Below are positions 16,772 through 26,169 of a stretch of 64,000 nucleotides of DNA, piece after piece. This DNA is from Nitrospiraceae bacterium. GTDB lineage: Bacteria > Nitrospirota > Thermodesulfovibrionia > UBA6902. Each line of letters begins with the position of its first letter. The stretch's first letter is position 1. The stretch spans positions 1-64,000 of the forward strand of contig QZJG01000051.1 in the NCBI GenBank assembly GCA_003599275.1. The letters are read 5' to 3'. The translations under genes were made by a program, and so were the position numbers. A model generated the notes under the pieces. That model searched no databases. It was not told the origin of the DNA and saw only the letters and a program-made list of their open reading frames with translations.

Positions 16772-18244
16772 ATGAAACCCGGTGTAAAAATCGTAAAAAA
16801 CATCATTGCGTTAATAAGCGGACAGACTTACGGACTTATAATGAACCTTCTGTCTATCGGGATGGTTGCCCGGTACCTCCCCCTGAATGAATTCGGCGAC
16901 TATGGATATGTCCTGGCCATAAGTATGACATACGCAATTATTATTGATATGGGAACAAATCAAATTATGATTCGCGAGATAGTCAGGAGGAAGGATCTTA
17001 CCGGGAAAATTTTTTCTGCATGTTTCATGTTAAAGGCCTTTTTTTCAATTATCGGTTTCTTGCTGATTGTAATTACTGTTCATTTAACATCTGACAGCCG
17101 GCAGGTTTTAAATTCGGCATATATCTGTGCGCTGGGAATCGGGTTCTTTATGATGGGGGACCTTTTTGAAGACAGTTTTAAAGCATATGAGAAGATGAAG
17201 TATAATGCGTACCTCAAAATTATTGAGGAGACCAGCTTCATTGCCGGTATTTTTACCGTAGTATATTTTGATTTCGGAGTATACGGGGTTTTTTCCGCCC
17301 AGCTTCTGACATATGCGATCAGATTCGTGACCGGTTATATAATGGTCTCAAAAAACTTTTTTTCACCGCGTATAACCTGGGACCTGCCGACTATAAAATG
17401 GATATTAAAAGAGTCTTATCCCATAGGGATCAGCAAAATTTTCAGGAAGATAAGTCTTCGCATAGATACAATATTGCTCAAGATCTTCAGGACGCGGGAG
17501 GAAGTAGGTCTGTATCATGGCGTATACCGCATTATTATTGTCGCCCAGTTTATTCCAAGGAATATAACTGATTCCATCTTTCCATTATTTTCCAAATATA
17601 CGGATTCAAAAGTTTCCCTGAATGCTGCATTTGAGAAGTCTTTTAAATATATTTTCATTGTAGTTCTTCCGTTGATTTTCAGTGTTTTTTTAATGTCGGA
17701 TAAAATTGTGACTATGATTTTAGGCAATAAATTTTCAAGTGCATCTCCGCTCTTACGGCTATTAGTATTAGTATGGATTGTTACTTTTTTCAGTATCTTG
17801 TGCAATAAAATGCTTAATGCGTCAAACCATCAAAAACTTGCGACTATCGCTACAGGAATATGTTTAATCGTCAATGTGATATTGGACCTTGTCCTTATCC
17901 CCGGATTTGGTTATATGGGGGCCGGTATCGCAACCTGTGCGGCGGAAGTCGTTTTGTTTACAGTCAGCTTTGGCTTTGTTTATAAATACGTATGCAAGGT
18001 CAACATCCTGAAAGTAATTATCAAACCTCTTCTATGTGGCGGCATCGCAACGATTTCGGGGTTGTTTTTTACGAATGGTCTCTCTCATTATGCCTCTGTA
18101 ATCGGCATCATAACGAGTTGTACTGTTTATATGCTGTTGCTGATTGTCCTGAGTGTAGTTGAAAAAGAAGAGTTAATTATAATGAAAGAAGTGGTTTACA
18201 GCGCAAAGAATAAACTCTTTAAAACAGCTTCCTTAAAAGTGTAG
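16772..18244 (+). CDS. Wzx-type oligosaccharide flippase
   Basis: This is a 490-residue polytopic membrane protein of the polysaccharide-transporter (MATE-like) superfamily with about 12-14 helices. The N terminus (IVKNIIALISGQTYGLIMNL) and the central RTREEVGLYHGVYRI match Wzx/RfbX proteins, which flip undecaprenyl-linked oligosaccharides to the periplasmic face. Only one flippase is present in the window. It stands between AP-like copies 2 and 3. Confidence 0.9.
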   Translation: MKPGVKIVKNIIALISGQTYGLIMNLLSIGMVARYLPLNEFGDYGYVLAISMTYAIIIDMGTNQIMIREIVRRKDLTGKIFSACFMLKAFFSIIGFLLIVITVHLTSDSRQVLNSAYICALGIGFFMMGDLFEDSFKAYEKMKYNAYLKIIEETSFIAGIFTVVYFDFGVYGVFSAQLLTYAIRFVTGYIMVSKNFFSPRITWDLPTIKWILKESYPIGISKIFRKISLRIDTILLKIFRTREEVGLYHGVYRIIIVAQFIPRNITDSIFPLFSKYTDSKVSLNAAFEKSFKYIFIVVLPLIFSVFLMSDKIVTMILGNKFSSASPLLRLLVLVWIVTFFSILCNKMLNASNHQKLATIATGICLIVNVILDLVLIPGFGYMGAGIATCAAEVVLFTVSFGFVYKYVCKVNILKVIIKPLLCGGIATISGLFFTNGLSHYASVIGIITSCTVYMLLLIVLSVVEKEELIIMKEVVYSAKNKLFKTASLKV

Positions 18245-18261
18245 CCGGGTCAACTTTATTC

Positions 18262-19935
18262 ATGAAAAAACAAAATAGAGTAATTGTCATAGGACTGGAC
18301 GGAGGGACTCTGGACCTGATCGATCCCTGGATGAGCGCAGGGCATCTTCCAAACCTTAAAAAAATATCCGGATCGGGTGTCAAGGCCCCTCTTCGATCGG
18401 TTATTCTTCCATTTACTCCTCAGGCATGGAGCTCTTTTATGACGGGAGTAAACCCGGGGGTCCACGGCATTTTCGGCTTCAAGGAGATAAAACAGGGGAC
18501 CTATGGCTTTCAGTTTGTCAACCACAAAAAAATGCGGGTCAAAAACATCTGGAATTTATTAAGTGAGGCAGGGAAGAAGGTAATTTCAATTAATATTCCG
18601 ATGACGTATCCTCCTGAGCCGATTAACGGCGTAATGATTTCCGGAATGGACGCGCCCGGAGCGGAATCCGAATTTGTTTATCCTGCAGAGCTTAAAAAGG
18701 AAATATTCAATATAGCGCCCGGTTATACAATACATCTCCACGTCGGCGCCGGCTATCTCGATTCCGACAGCAAGCGCAGGGCCGGATTAAAAGGTCTTAT
18801 GGACATGGTGGAAAACCGTGAAAAGATTGTTCTCCATTTTCTGGAAAAATATGAATGGGATTTTTTTGCGGTCAACTTTGCTGCAACCGACCAGGTGCAG
18901 CACCATTACTGGGAATACATGAATAAGGAAAGTGAATTCAAAGATGCCGTTCTCAGGATATACAAGCGTGTTGACGAGGCCGTCGGGCGGATAACCCGGA
19001 AACTTGATGACCGGACCACTCTGTTTATTATGTCTGATCACGGGGCAGGACCGGCTTCCGACCGGGTCTTTTTTATAGACGAATGGCTGAGACAGAACAG
19101 ATACCTTGAATTTGCATCAAGGTCGCCGCTTAAAGGCGCCGTGAGGCAAACTGTCCGTTTGGCGCTGGACACCCTTTCCAGGAATATTTCATCAAACGCT
19201 AAAGACGGTCTGATGAGAAAATTCCCCGGCCTGAGAGTACGTTCCCAGGGGTTTATTCGCCGCTCACTGATTAAATGGTCTGACACCCAGGTTTTTTCCG
19301 GCGAGCATCCCGCTACTTTAAGGATTAACCTGAAGGGCCGGGAGCCGCAGGGGACCGTTGCCCCGGGGAAAGAAAAAGACGAGCTTTGCAAGAAGCTCAT
19401 TGACGAGCTGGAGAGTCTGGTAATTCCTGATACGGGGGAAAGGCTTGTCGAAAAAGTTTATCGTCGTGAAGATCTTTATCACGGCCCCTGTACCGGGATT
19501 TCACCCGACCTGTACATCATAACCAGGGATTTCTCGCATCAGGTCAGGGGAGGACCATATCCTCCGGGCCTCGGGTATAAAAAAGTGATTGAAAAAAAGA
19601 ACCACCGTGAATTTTTCGTTAACGGAGTACATCGTATGAATGGAGTGTTTATGGCGCAGGGGCCTGATATTGTTCCCGGTCTCTGCTCTCAGCATTTCAG
19701 CATAATGGACCTTTTCCCTTCCATCCTGTACTGTATGGGGCTGGAAATTCCCCTCGGTCTGGACGGGAAAATACTGGAATCCATCTTTGATAAGTCTTTT
19801 ATGGAAGCTAATCCCGCAAAATACATGGAACGGGACATCGCCAAAGCCGGCAATCCGGATGGACCGACTTATGAAAGCGATGAAGATTCCAGAAAGATAG
19901 AAAAGTCCTTAAGAGGGTTGGGATATCTGGATTAA
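18262..19935 (+). CDS. AP-superfamily phosphohydrolase-like protein, copy 3
   Basis: This 557-residue paralogue has Asp13 (GLDGGTLD), nucleophile Thr52 in FTPQAW, Asp210/His214 (DQVQHHYW), Asp259-His260 (MSDHGAGPA) and His457 (NGVHRMNGVF). The IPDTGERL-x-YRREDLYHG block is present. It ends in LRGLGYLD. No signal peptide is seen. It lies 17 bases after the flippase gene and 3 bases before copy 4. It differs from copies 1 and 2 in its middle region, so it looks like an old duplication. Confidence 0.88.
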   Translation: MKKQNRVIVIGLDGGTLDLIDPWMSAGHLPNLKKISGSGVKAPLRSVILPFTPQAWSSFMTGVNPGVHGIFGFKEIKQGTYGFQFVNHKKMRVKNIWNLLSEAGKKVISINIPMTYPPEPINGVMISGMDAPGAESEFVYPAELKKEIFNIAPGYTIHLHVGAGYLDSDSKRRAGLKGLMDMVENREKIVLHFLEKYEWDFFAVNFAATDQVQHHYWEYMNKESEFKDAVLRIYKRVDEAVGRITRKLDDRTTLFIMSDHGAGPASDRVFFIDEWLRQNRYLEFASRSPLKGAVRQTVRLALDTLSRNISSNAKDGLMRKFPGLRVRSQGFIRRSLIKWSDTQVFSGEHPATLRINLKGREPQGTVAPGKEKDELCKKLIDELESLVIPDTGERLVEKVYRREDLYHGPCTGISPDLYIITRDFSHQVRGGPYPPGLGYKKVIEKKNHREFFVNGVHRMNGVFMAQGPDIVPGLCSQHFSIMDLFPSILYCMGLEIPLGLDGKILESIFDKSFMEANPAKYMERDIAKAGNPDGPTYESDEDSRKIEKSLRGLGYLD

Positions 19936-19938
19936 TTT

Positions 19939-21579
19939 ATGACTGATCATAAAACGAAATTAATGGTCATCGGCCTGGATGGAGCAACATATGATCTGGT
20001 CCTGCCCTGGATCAAACAGGGGGAACTGCCGAACCTTGAAAAGCTTATTAATGAAAGCGCATGGTCCCCGCTGGATTCCACGCGCCCTCCCCTCACCTGC
20101 CCTGCATGGCCGGTTTTTTATACCGGAAAAAACCCCGGCAAGATAGGTGTCATAGATTTCCTGGGAGGCGAAGACGGCGAAAAAATAATTTCATACAACG
20201 ATATTAAAGGACTTGCATTCTGGGACGTGGCCGCCCGTCAGGGAATGAGATCTATCGTCATCAATGTCCCGATTACATATCCGCCCAGGATTGAAAACGG
20301 AATCCTGCTTTCCGGGATGCTCACTCCCCAGGGTAAACCTTTTTGCTCCTCAGAGGAAGTCATGAACAATATATCCGCTAATGTGGGGGAATATATTGTT
20401 GACCTGGATATCCTTACTTTAAGTTCTTTTGATCGCAGCAACTCCCTGAAATTGTTTTACTTCATGACGGAACAGCGTTTTAAGACCGCCATGTTTTTAA
20501 AAAATACACAGCCTCACGACATAATGGTTGTTGTATTTCAGGGTACGGATATAGTTTGTCATCGTTTGTGGAACAACCCAATGGAGGTCCTGAAGGTTTA
20601 CAGGTTAATGGACAAGTATATAGGTGAACTCTCAAAAGGTGTGGAATATTTGATGTTAATGTCGGACCATGGTTTTGCCGGCTATGAACGCGGAGTCCGT
20701 ATTAATCAGGTTTTATTTGAAAGAGGTGACTTGCAGCGCAAAAAGGCCGCTTATGATTCCGGCTTTACACACGGTTCGAAAGAGATATTGGAACATCGCT
20801 TCGGCGGTGATAAAGATAAAGGCCTCGATGTTATTAAACGTATCAATAAACTGGTATGGTATTCGGGTATTAACAGGTCATTCATAAAGAAATTGATAAA
20901 AAACGAAAAACTTCTTGAGAGACTTAAAAACATCGCGCCGTCAGTTACGAAAAAGTTTATTCCTCCCGACAGGTTTATAGTAGACCGTCAGAAATCCGCA
21001 GCTTACCTTCATTCGTCACGAACGAGGTCTATCTGTATTAATAACGATAATATTCCGTCCGGTATGTCGCCAGATTCATACAGGAAGGGACTGATTGATG
21101 ATCTACTGTCATTGAAAGATCCGGAAACGGGAAAACAGATCATTCCCAGGATATATAAACGCGATGAACTTTACTCCGGACCCTTTAAAGATAATTTCCC
21201 GGACCTTTTTATAGAAACTGACCCGACTTATACCGTTCGAGGGAATTTTGGGCGATCTGTTATTGAAAAGTTCCATGCTCCCAAATCCAGTCATGCTCAG
21301 GACGGGGTGTTTCTTTGTAACGGGCCCGGTATAAACCCGGGACATTATGCCCCCCACATCAGCATTCACGACCTGGCCCCTACCATACTGTACCTGCTTG
21401 GTCTTCCGGTCCCCAAAGACATGGACGGTAAAGTTCAGCTCGACCTCCTGGACAGTTCTGCAAGAAAGCAAATAGAATATATAGAGCAACCCTCTCACAT
21501 CAGCGAAGATACATCTATGAGCCGGGAAGAGGAAAATGAAATAATGAATAAGCTCAAGGCAATCGGTTATATGGAATGA
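19939..21579 (+). CDS. AP-superfamily phosphohydrolase-like protein, copy 4
   Basis: This is a 546-residue paralogue. AWSS, present in copies 1-3, is AWPV here, but alignment to nucleotide pyrophosphatases places the nucleophile three to four residues earlier, where Thr53 of LTCPAW is kept. The other ligands are Asp14 (GLDGATYD), Asp204/His208 (DIVCHRLW), Asp243-His244 (MSDHGFAG) and His452 (SSHAQDGVF). DHGAGP has become DHGFAG, and HG of the TGKNPGKHG loop is IG, so substrate binding probably differs from the other copies. It ends in LKAIGYME. Confidence 0.86.
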   Translation: MTDHKTKLMVIGLDGATYDLVLPWIKQGELPNLEKLINESAWSPLDSTRPPLTCPAWPVFYTGKNPGKIGVIDFLGGEDGEKIISYNDIKGLAFWDVAARQGMRSIVINVPITYPPRIENGILLSGMLTPQGKPFCSSEEVMNNISANVGEYIVDLDILTLSSFDRSNSLKLFYFMTEQRFKTAMFLKNTQPHDIMVVVFQGTDIVCHRLWNNPMEVLKVYRLMDKYIGELSKGVEYLMLMSDHGFAGYERGVRINQVLFERGDLQRKKAAYDSGFTHGSKEILEHRFGGDKDKGLDVIKRINKLVWYSGINRSFIKKLIKNEKLLERLKNIAPSVTKKFIPPDRFIVDRQKSAAYLHSSRTRSICINNDNIPSGMSPDSYRKGLIDDLLSLKDPETGKQIIPRIYKRDELYSGPFKDNFPDLFIETDPTYTVRGNFGRSVIEKFHAPKSSHAQDGVFLCNGPGINPGHYAPHISIHDLAPTILYLLGLPVPKDMDGKVQLDLLDSSARKQIEYIEQPSHISEDTSMSREEENEIMNKLKAIGYME

Positions 21580-21597
21580 AAATCGGGAGAACATTAT

Positions 21598-23301
21598 ATG
21601 AATGAACAAAAAGTTTTTATTCTCGGTCTGGACGGCGCGACATTCGACATCATCAATAAAATGCTTGAACAGGGTGAACTGCCGAATTTCAGGAAAGTCA
21701 TGAAGAAAGGGTCTCACTGCGCCCTGAATTCAACGTTCCTCCACCATTCTCCTCCGGCGTGGACTTCGTTTTCAACCGGCAGGGACCCGGGAAAACACGG
21801 CATTCTCGGTTTTATACAGATGGCAAATAACGCATACGGACTACAACTGGTCAACGGGATCGACAACAGGTCCTCAACCATGTGGGAGGAACTGACCAAT
21901 GAAGGCAGGAAGGTCATAGTTATGAATATCCCTATGACGTACCCTCCAAAACCTGTTAACGGCATCCTGATCAGCGGATTGGATACGCCAAGTTTAGATG
22001 TAGATTTTACATATCCTAAAAACATAAAACAGGAGGTCCTTCAAAATGCGCCGAATTACCAGATCAATCTGCACCTGGGAGGATATTTATATAACGATAA
22101 GAGGAAAATGAAAGGGTTGAATATTATCCATGAAAATATTGAAAGCCAGAGAAAAACCGTCCTGTACCTTATGGAGAAATATCCATGGGACATGTTTGCA
22201 GTCCGCTTTAACAGTCCGGACAATGTTCAGCACCAGTATTGGGCGTATATGGACGAAAAACATCCGGAATATAATCCCAGGGCTGACAGGAAACTGAAAG
22301 ACGCTATCTTCGGAGTATATCGCAAACTGGATGAGGTAGTAGGTGAAATCTATTCCCGGCTGGAGTCCGCAAATATAAATTTGATTATCATGTCCGATCA
22401 CGGGGCCGGGCCGCGCGTCGGGAAATCCATTTTTGTTAATGAGTGGTTGAAAGATATGGGTCTGCTTAGTCAAATCGGGAAAGAAAACAAATCAAGCTTC
22501 AGACGGTTATTGGATGATACAAAGTTTTTTGTCAAAGGGAAAATACTTTCATTTTTCCTGAAGAGCATCCCGCCGCATATCAAGGCCAAATTAACCGAAT
22601 TGGTCCCGTGGGCGGCAGCTAAAACAGCCAACTACCTGCGCTTTTCAGGACTGGACTGGGCAAATACAAGAGCGTTCATGGGTGAAGTTGAGGGCATCCG
22701 CATCAATCTGAAGGGTAAGTATCCCCAGGGCATAGTTGCAGAAGAAGAATATGAAAAACTCCGGGACAAGATCATCAGCAAAGCCAAAATGCTCAAAGAC
22801 CCGGAAACCGGCAACAATGCGTTTAAGGGAGTATACCGCCGGGAAGAGGTTTTCAAAGGAGACTGTACAGTCAATTTTCCCGATATTGTTTTGAAACCTA
22901 ATGACCTGTATTACCTGAGTCCGAAGTTTTTCCGCCGCAATGAAAAGAAGCCCGGAGTATATCTGGCGAATGACACGCACTGGCGTAAAATTTCCGGGTC
23001 CCACAGCCAGCACGGTATTTTCATAATCACCGGGCCGGATGTTAAACCTGACAATCAGATCGATGCCGCCGATATAATAGATATCTTTCCTACGGCTTTT
23101 TATCTTATGGGCGTTCCTGTATCGGATGACGTTGACGGCAAGGTGTTGTATAAATGTTTTAATGAGAATTTTGTAGATTCCAGGAAAGTTAAATTCAAAA
23201 AGTCGGATACAAAGACAAAGAGCGACGGTTCAGACATATATTCAAAAGAAGAACAGGATGAATTAATGAAAAGCCTGAAAGGATTGGGATATATCGGGTG
23301 A
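21598..23301 (+). CDS. AP-superfamily phosphohydrolase-like protein, copy 5
   Basis: This 567-residue paralogue carries Asp12 (GLDGATFD), nucleophile Ser51 (HSPPAW), Asp208/His212 (DNVQHQYW), Asp267-His268 (MSDHGAGPR) and His469 (SGSHSQHGIF). The block DPETGNN-x-YRREEVFKG corresponds to that in copies 1-4. It ends in LKGLGYIG. A GGGAG ribosome site precedes the ATG. The stop codon overlaps the GTG start of the FAD oxidoreductase gene. It is predicted cytosolic; the substrate is unknown. Confidence 0.88.
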   Translation: MNEQKVFILGLDGATFDIINKMLEQGELPNFRKVMKKGSHCALNSTFLHHSPPAWTSFSTGRDPGKHGILGFIQMANNAYGLQLVNGIDNRSSTMWEELTNEGRKVIVMNIPMTYPPKPVNGILISGLDTPSLDVDFTYPKNIKQEVLQNAPNYQINLHLGGYLYNDKRKMKGLNIIHENIESQRKTVLYLMEKYPWDMFAVRFNSPDNVQHQYWAYMDEKHPEYNPRADRKLKDAIFGVYRKLDEVVGEIYSRLESANINLIIMSDHGAGPRVGKSIFVNEWLKDMGLLSQIGKENKSSFRRLLDDTKFFVKGKILSFFLKSIPPHIKAKLTELVPWAAAKTANYLRFSGLDWANTRAFMGEVEGIRINLKGKYPQGIVAEEEYEKLRDKIISKAKMLKDPETGNNAFKGVYRREEVFKGDCTVNFPDIVLKPNDLYYLSPKFFRRNEKKPGVYLANDTHWRKISGSHSQHGIFIITGPDVKPDNQIDAADIIDIFPTAFYLMGVPVSDDVDGKVLYKCFNENFVDSRKVKFKKSDTKTKSDGSDIYSKEEQDELMKSLKGLGYIG

Positions 23302-24713
23302 GGGAAGGAACAACAGGGCATACATTTCTGGTACTGGGTGCGGGGCTTAGCGGTCTGTCCTGCGGCATCGGCCTTCTCGAAGCCGGGCATGATGTCACTA
23401 TTCTGGAAAAAGAACAGTCTGCCGGCGGACTATGCCGCAGTTTCAGGGCAAACGGATTCACATTTGATTATGGCCCTCATTTTCTTTTTGGACCCGGAAT
23501 CAAAACTGCATTAAAAGAGAATATTGTCCCTTCGTTCGATATTCCCCTTATCAACCGGAACGGGGAACGTATATTGGCCCGGGACCGGCTTTTTAAATTC
23601 CCGTTTGAACCCAAAAACATATTGAAGCACATGGAAAAGACCCGCATGCTGCCGGTATTAATAGACTTGGTGGCGTCTCACAGTTTCAGGAAAGCAGTAC
23701 CGGCCTCAAATCTTGAGGAATGGATCATCAATGCAGTCGGCAATAAAATTTATGATTATATTTGTCTGTCGGACTATGTGAAAAAACTGTACGGGCTGTC
23801 ACCCCGGGAAGTTTCCCCGAAGTGGGGAGAGCAGAAATTAAAATTTCTGTCCCGCTGGCGCAATAATAGTTTGCTGGTGATGGCATTGAATGCATTGAAA
23901 GAGGACAAAAAGCTGCAAAAGCAGATTGTTTCATATCCCCCGTCAGGAATTGACGCAATTCCCGGAAAGCTGGCAGAACGATATGCAGAGCTTGGCGGCA
24001 AAATAATATTCTCATCGCCTGTAGCGGCAATCCGGGAAAGGCACGACTGTGTGGAAGTGACCGGTCTGAATAACCGGACATTCAGCGCAGAATACCTGAT
24101 TTCTTCCATTCCCCTTACTGAACTGCTTAACAATACTTCTTCCGGCTCTGATAAAATCAACTCCGGGCTTATTATGCAATTAAGACACAGGAAAACGGTT
24201 TTTTTCCTCCTGTATTTTAATGCACCCAGGGTGATGAATTATCAATGCATCTATTTTACTCAACCGGATTATTTGTTCCGCAGGGTGACGGAATTCAGGA
24301 ATCTGAGCTCGTCGATGTCCCCTGCAGGCAAGTCTTCGCTATGTGTTGAAGTTACCTGTAACGAAAAGGAAGTAATTGATACTTCACTGGACAAAGTCCA
24401 TGCGCTTTTAAAGCAGTTGGACAAAAGCGGTCATTTCAATATTAAAGATTTTTCACATTATGATATATTGGATGTCCCTAATACTTACCCTGTATATACG
24501 GTTGATTATATGGACGTAATTAAAAAGGCCCTGGATTGTCTCAAGTCCTATAAGCGGATAATTTCCTTTGGACGGCAGGGACTGTTTTTTTACAATACGA
24601 TGAACAATTCCATAATGCAGGGCTACGCTTTGGGGCAGAGCTTTGGAAGCAAGCATGATTTTTCCTGCATTAAAGATGATCATTACAATAATCATGCGGC
24701 ACTTTTAAATTAA
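23298..24713 (+). CDS. FAD-dependent oxidoreductase, UDP-galactopyranose-mutase/protoporphyrinogen-oxidase-like
   Basis: This is a 471-residue flavoprotein with an N-terminal dinucleotide fold (VLGAGLSGLSCGIGLLEAG) and the ILEKEQSAGGLCRSF segment typical of FAD/NAD-binding_8 proteins. GPHFLFGPG follows. Members near polysaccharide genes often act on nucleotide sugars, as UDP-galactopyranose mutases do, but others desaturate lipids; the sequence does not decide. The start is a GTG overlapping the stop of AP-like copy 5 (GTGA), so it is in the same operon. The C-terminal domain carries no recognisable UGM signature, so the name is cautious. Confidence 0.72.
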   Translation: MREGTTGHTFLVLGAGLSGLSCGIGLLEAGHDVTILEKEQSAGGLCRSFRANGFTFDYGPHFLFGPGIKTALKENIVPSFDIPLINRNGERILARDRLFKFPFEPKNILKHMEKTRMLPVLIDLVASHSFRKAVPASNLEEWIINAVGNKIYDYICLSDYVKKLYGLSPREVSPKWGEQKLKFLSRWRNNSLLVMALNALKEDKKLQKQIVSYPPSGIDAIPGKLAERYAELGGKIIFSSPVAAIRERHDCVEVTGLNNRTFSAEYLISSIPLTELLNNTSSGSDKINSGLIMQLRHRKTVFFLLYFNAPRVMNYQCIYFTQPDYLFRRVTEFRNLSSSMSPAGKSSLCVEVTCNEKEVIDTSLDKVHALLKQLDKSGHFNIKDFSHYDILDVPNTYPVYTVDYMDVIKKALDCLKSYKRIISFGRQGLFFYNTMNNSIMQGYALGQSFGSKHDFSCIKDDHYNNHAALLN

Positions 24714-24742
24714 TTTTTCGGAATTTGGAGGCATAAACGCCT

Positions 24743-26152
24743 GTGTTAAAGCCAAAGATAAAAAAGACGATCAGATTTTTCAAAGGTTATATACATAACC
24801 GCAGTCTTGTGAAAAAGAAAAAAGGGGTCACCATTGAGAGCATCGATATCTCCCGCCTGAATAAATCAAAAATTATTCTCATGGGCATCGACGCACTTAC
24901 ATGGGAAATCATAAATCCTCTTATAAAAGACGGGAAGCTGCCGCATATCAGCTCTTTGATGCAAAAGGGAAGCTATGGGCCTTTAAAGACTTTATGTCCT
25001 GCCTTGTCACCGGAACTGTGGAGCAGCATCGGCACAGGCAAGCTGCCGCGCAAACACGGTATTGAAGGTTTCGTGACAAAAGACCCGGTGACAGGAAAAC
25101 TTGTTCCTTATACGTCCAATATGCGAAAGAGCAAGGCGGTGTGGGAAATTTTGGGCGACTATCAAAAGACGGTCGGCGTGGTTGGATGGTGGAACAGCTG
25201 GCCGGCGGAGCCTGTTAACGGCAACATGGTCTGTGGTATTTTGGGCTATAAAGTAAAAGACCTCGAAGGAGTAAAAAGAAACAAAAAAGCAACCGCTGAT
25301 TCATCGGACGAATTTGTTGAGATGACACGTAAATCGAGGCTTAGAACATCTTCATTTGAAAAACAGACATATCCTGAATCTCTTTTTGAGAATGTTAAAT
25401 CATTTATTCGGCCCAGTGAAAAAATTGACGACGTCCCTGCTTTTTTAAAGAACATCCGGAGCAATCCGGAAGCTCTGTCGGAGATTGAAAAAGACAGTCT
25501 GAGACTTATAACCGGCGTGTACAATATTGATCGTTCATATAAAGAAATTGCGCAATATATCAGCCGGCAATCAAATCCGGATTTTCTGACTTTCTATATG
25601 GCCGGTATAGATGTTGTCGGACACAAGTACTGGGCGTACATGGAGCCTGAGAGCTTTTCCACGCATATCAACAAAGATAAAATAGACCGTTACGGTATGC
25701 TCATTCGTAATTATTACAGGTATATCGATGAAACAATCGGTGAATTTTCAAATGCCGCTGATGAAGATACAATAATAGCCGTGGTATCAGATCACGGCAT
25801 GTCGCGGAATGAACGTACTTTCAGAAAAACCGGGATCAATTCCGCCAGGCATTTCAACGAAGACGGGATTTTCATATTTGCAGGCCCGGGGGTCCGAAAA
25901 AATAATCATGTGCGCAGTCTGTCATCAGTATTGGACGTTACCCCCTCGATTTTAGCATTATTGGGATTGCCGGTCGCCCTCGATATGGACGGCGATGTAA
26001 TACATGATATCCTGACCCCTGAATTCAAATCGCAGCATTCTGTAAAATATATAAAAAGTTTTGGTGACCGGAAATACAGCAGCACGCCTGTTGAATCGCC
26101 GGTTGATGATGAAATAAAGGAACGGCTGAGGAGCCTGGGCTATATCGAATAA
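24743..26152 (+). CDS. AP-superfamily phosphohydrolase-like protein, copy 6 (short, divergent)
   Basis: This 469-residue paralogue is the most divergent. A basic leader of about 40 residues precedes the usual first strand (ILMGIDALTWE, Asp50). The nucleophile is Ser89 (LSPELW), followed by Asp290/His294 (DVVGHKYW), Asp350-His351 (VSDHGMSR) and His370 (ARHFNEDGIF). The roughly 100-residue block with PDTGE and YRRE, present in copies 1-5, is missing. It still ends in LRSLGYIE. The start is a GTG, with GGAGG 11 bases upstream. It is the last AP-like gene before the ligase. Confidence 0.85.
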   Translation: MLKPKIKKTIRFFKGYIHNRSLVKKKKGVTIESIDISRLNKSKIILMGIDALTWEIINPLIKDGKLPHISSLMQKGSYGPLKTLCPALSPELWSSIGTGKLPRKHGIEGFVTKDPVTGKLVPYTSNMRKSKAVWEILGDYQKTVGVVGWWNSWPAEPVNGNMVCGILGYKVKDLEGVKRNKKATADSSDEFVEMTRKSRLRTSSFEKQTYPESLFENVKSFIRPSEKIDDVPAFLKNIRSNPEALSEIEKDSLRLITGVYNIDRSYKEIAQYISRQSNPDFLTFYMAGIDVVGHKYWAYMEPESFSTHINKDKIDRYGMLIRNYYRYIDETIGEFSNAADEDTIIAVVSDHGMSRNERTFRKTGINSARHFNEDGIFIFAGPGVRKNNHVRSLSSVLDVTPSILALLGLPVALDMDGDVIHDILTPEFKSQHSVKYIKSFGDRKYSSTPVESPVDDEIKERLRSLGYIE

Positions 26153-26169
26153 TTCCGTGTTAAAAGATA

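Noticed and set aside
19939-21579. Idea that AP-like copy 4 is catalytically dead because AWSS became AWPV
   Set aside because: Aligning with nucleotide pyrophosphatases puts the nucleophile at Thr53 of LTCPAW, which is kept; the metal ligands are also present.
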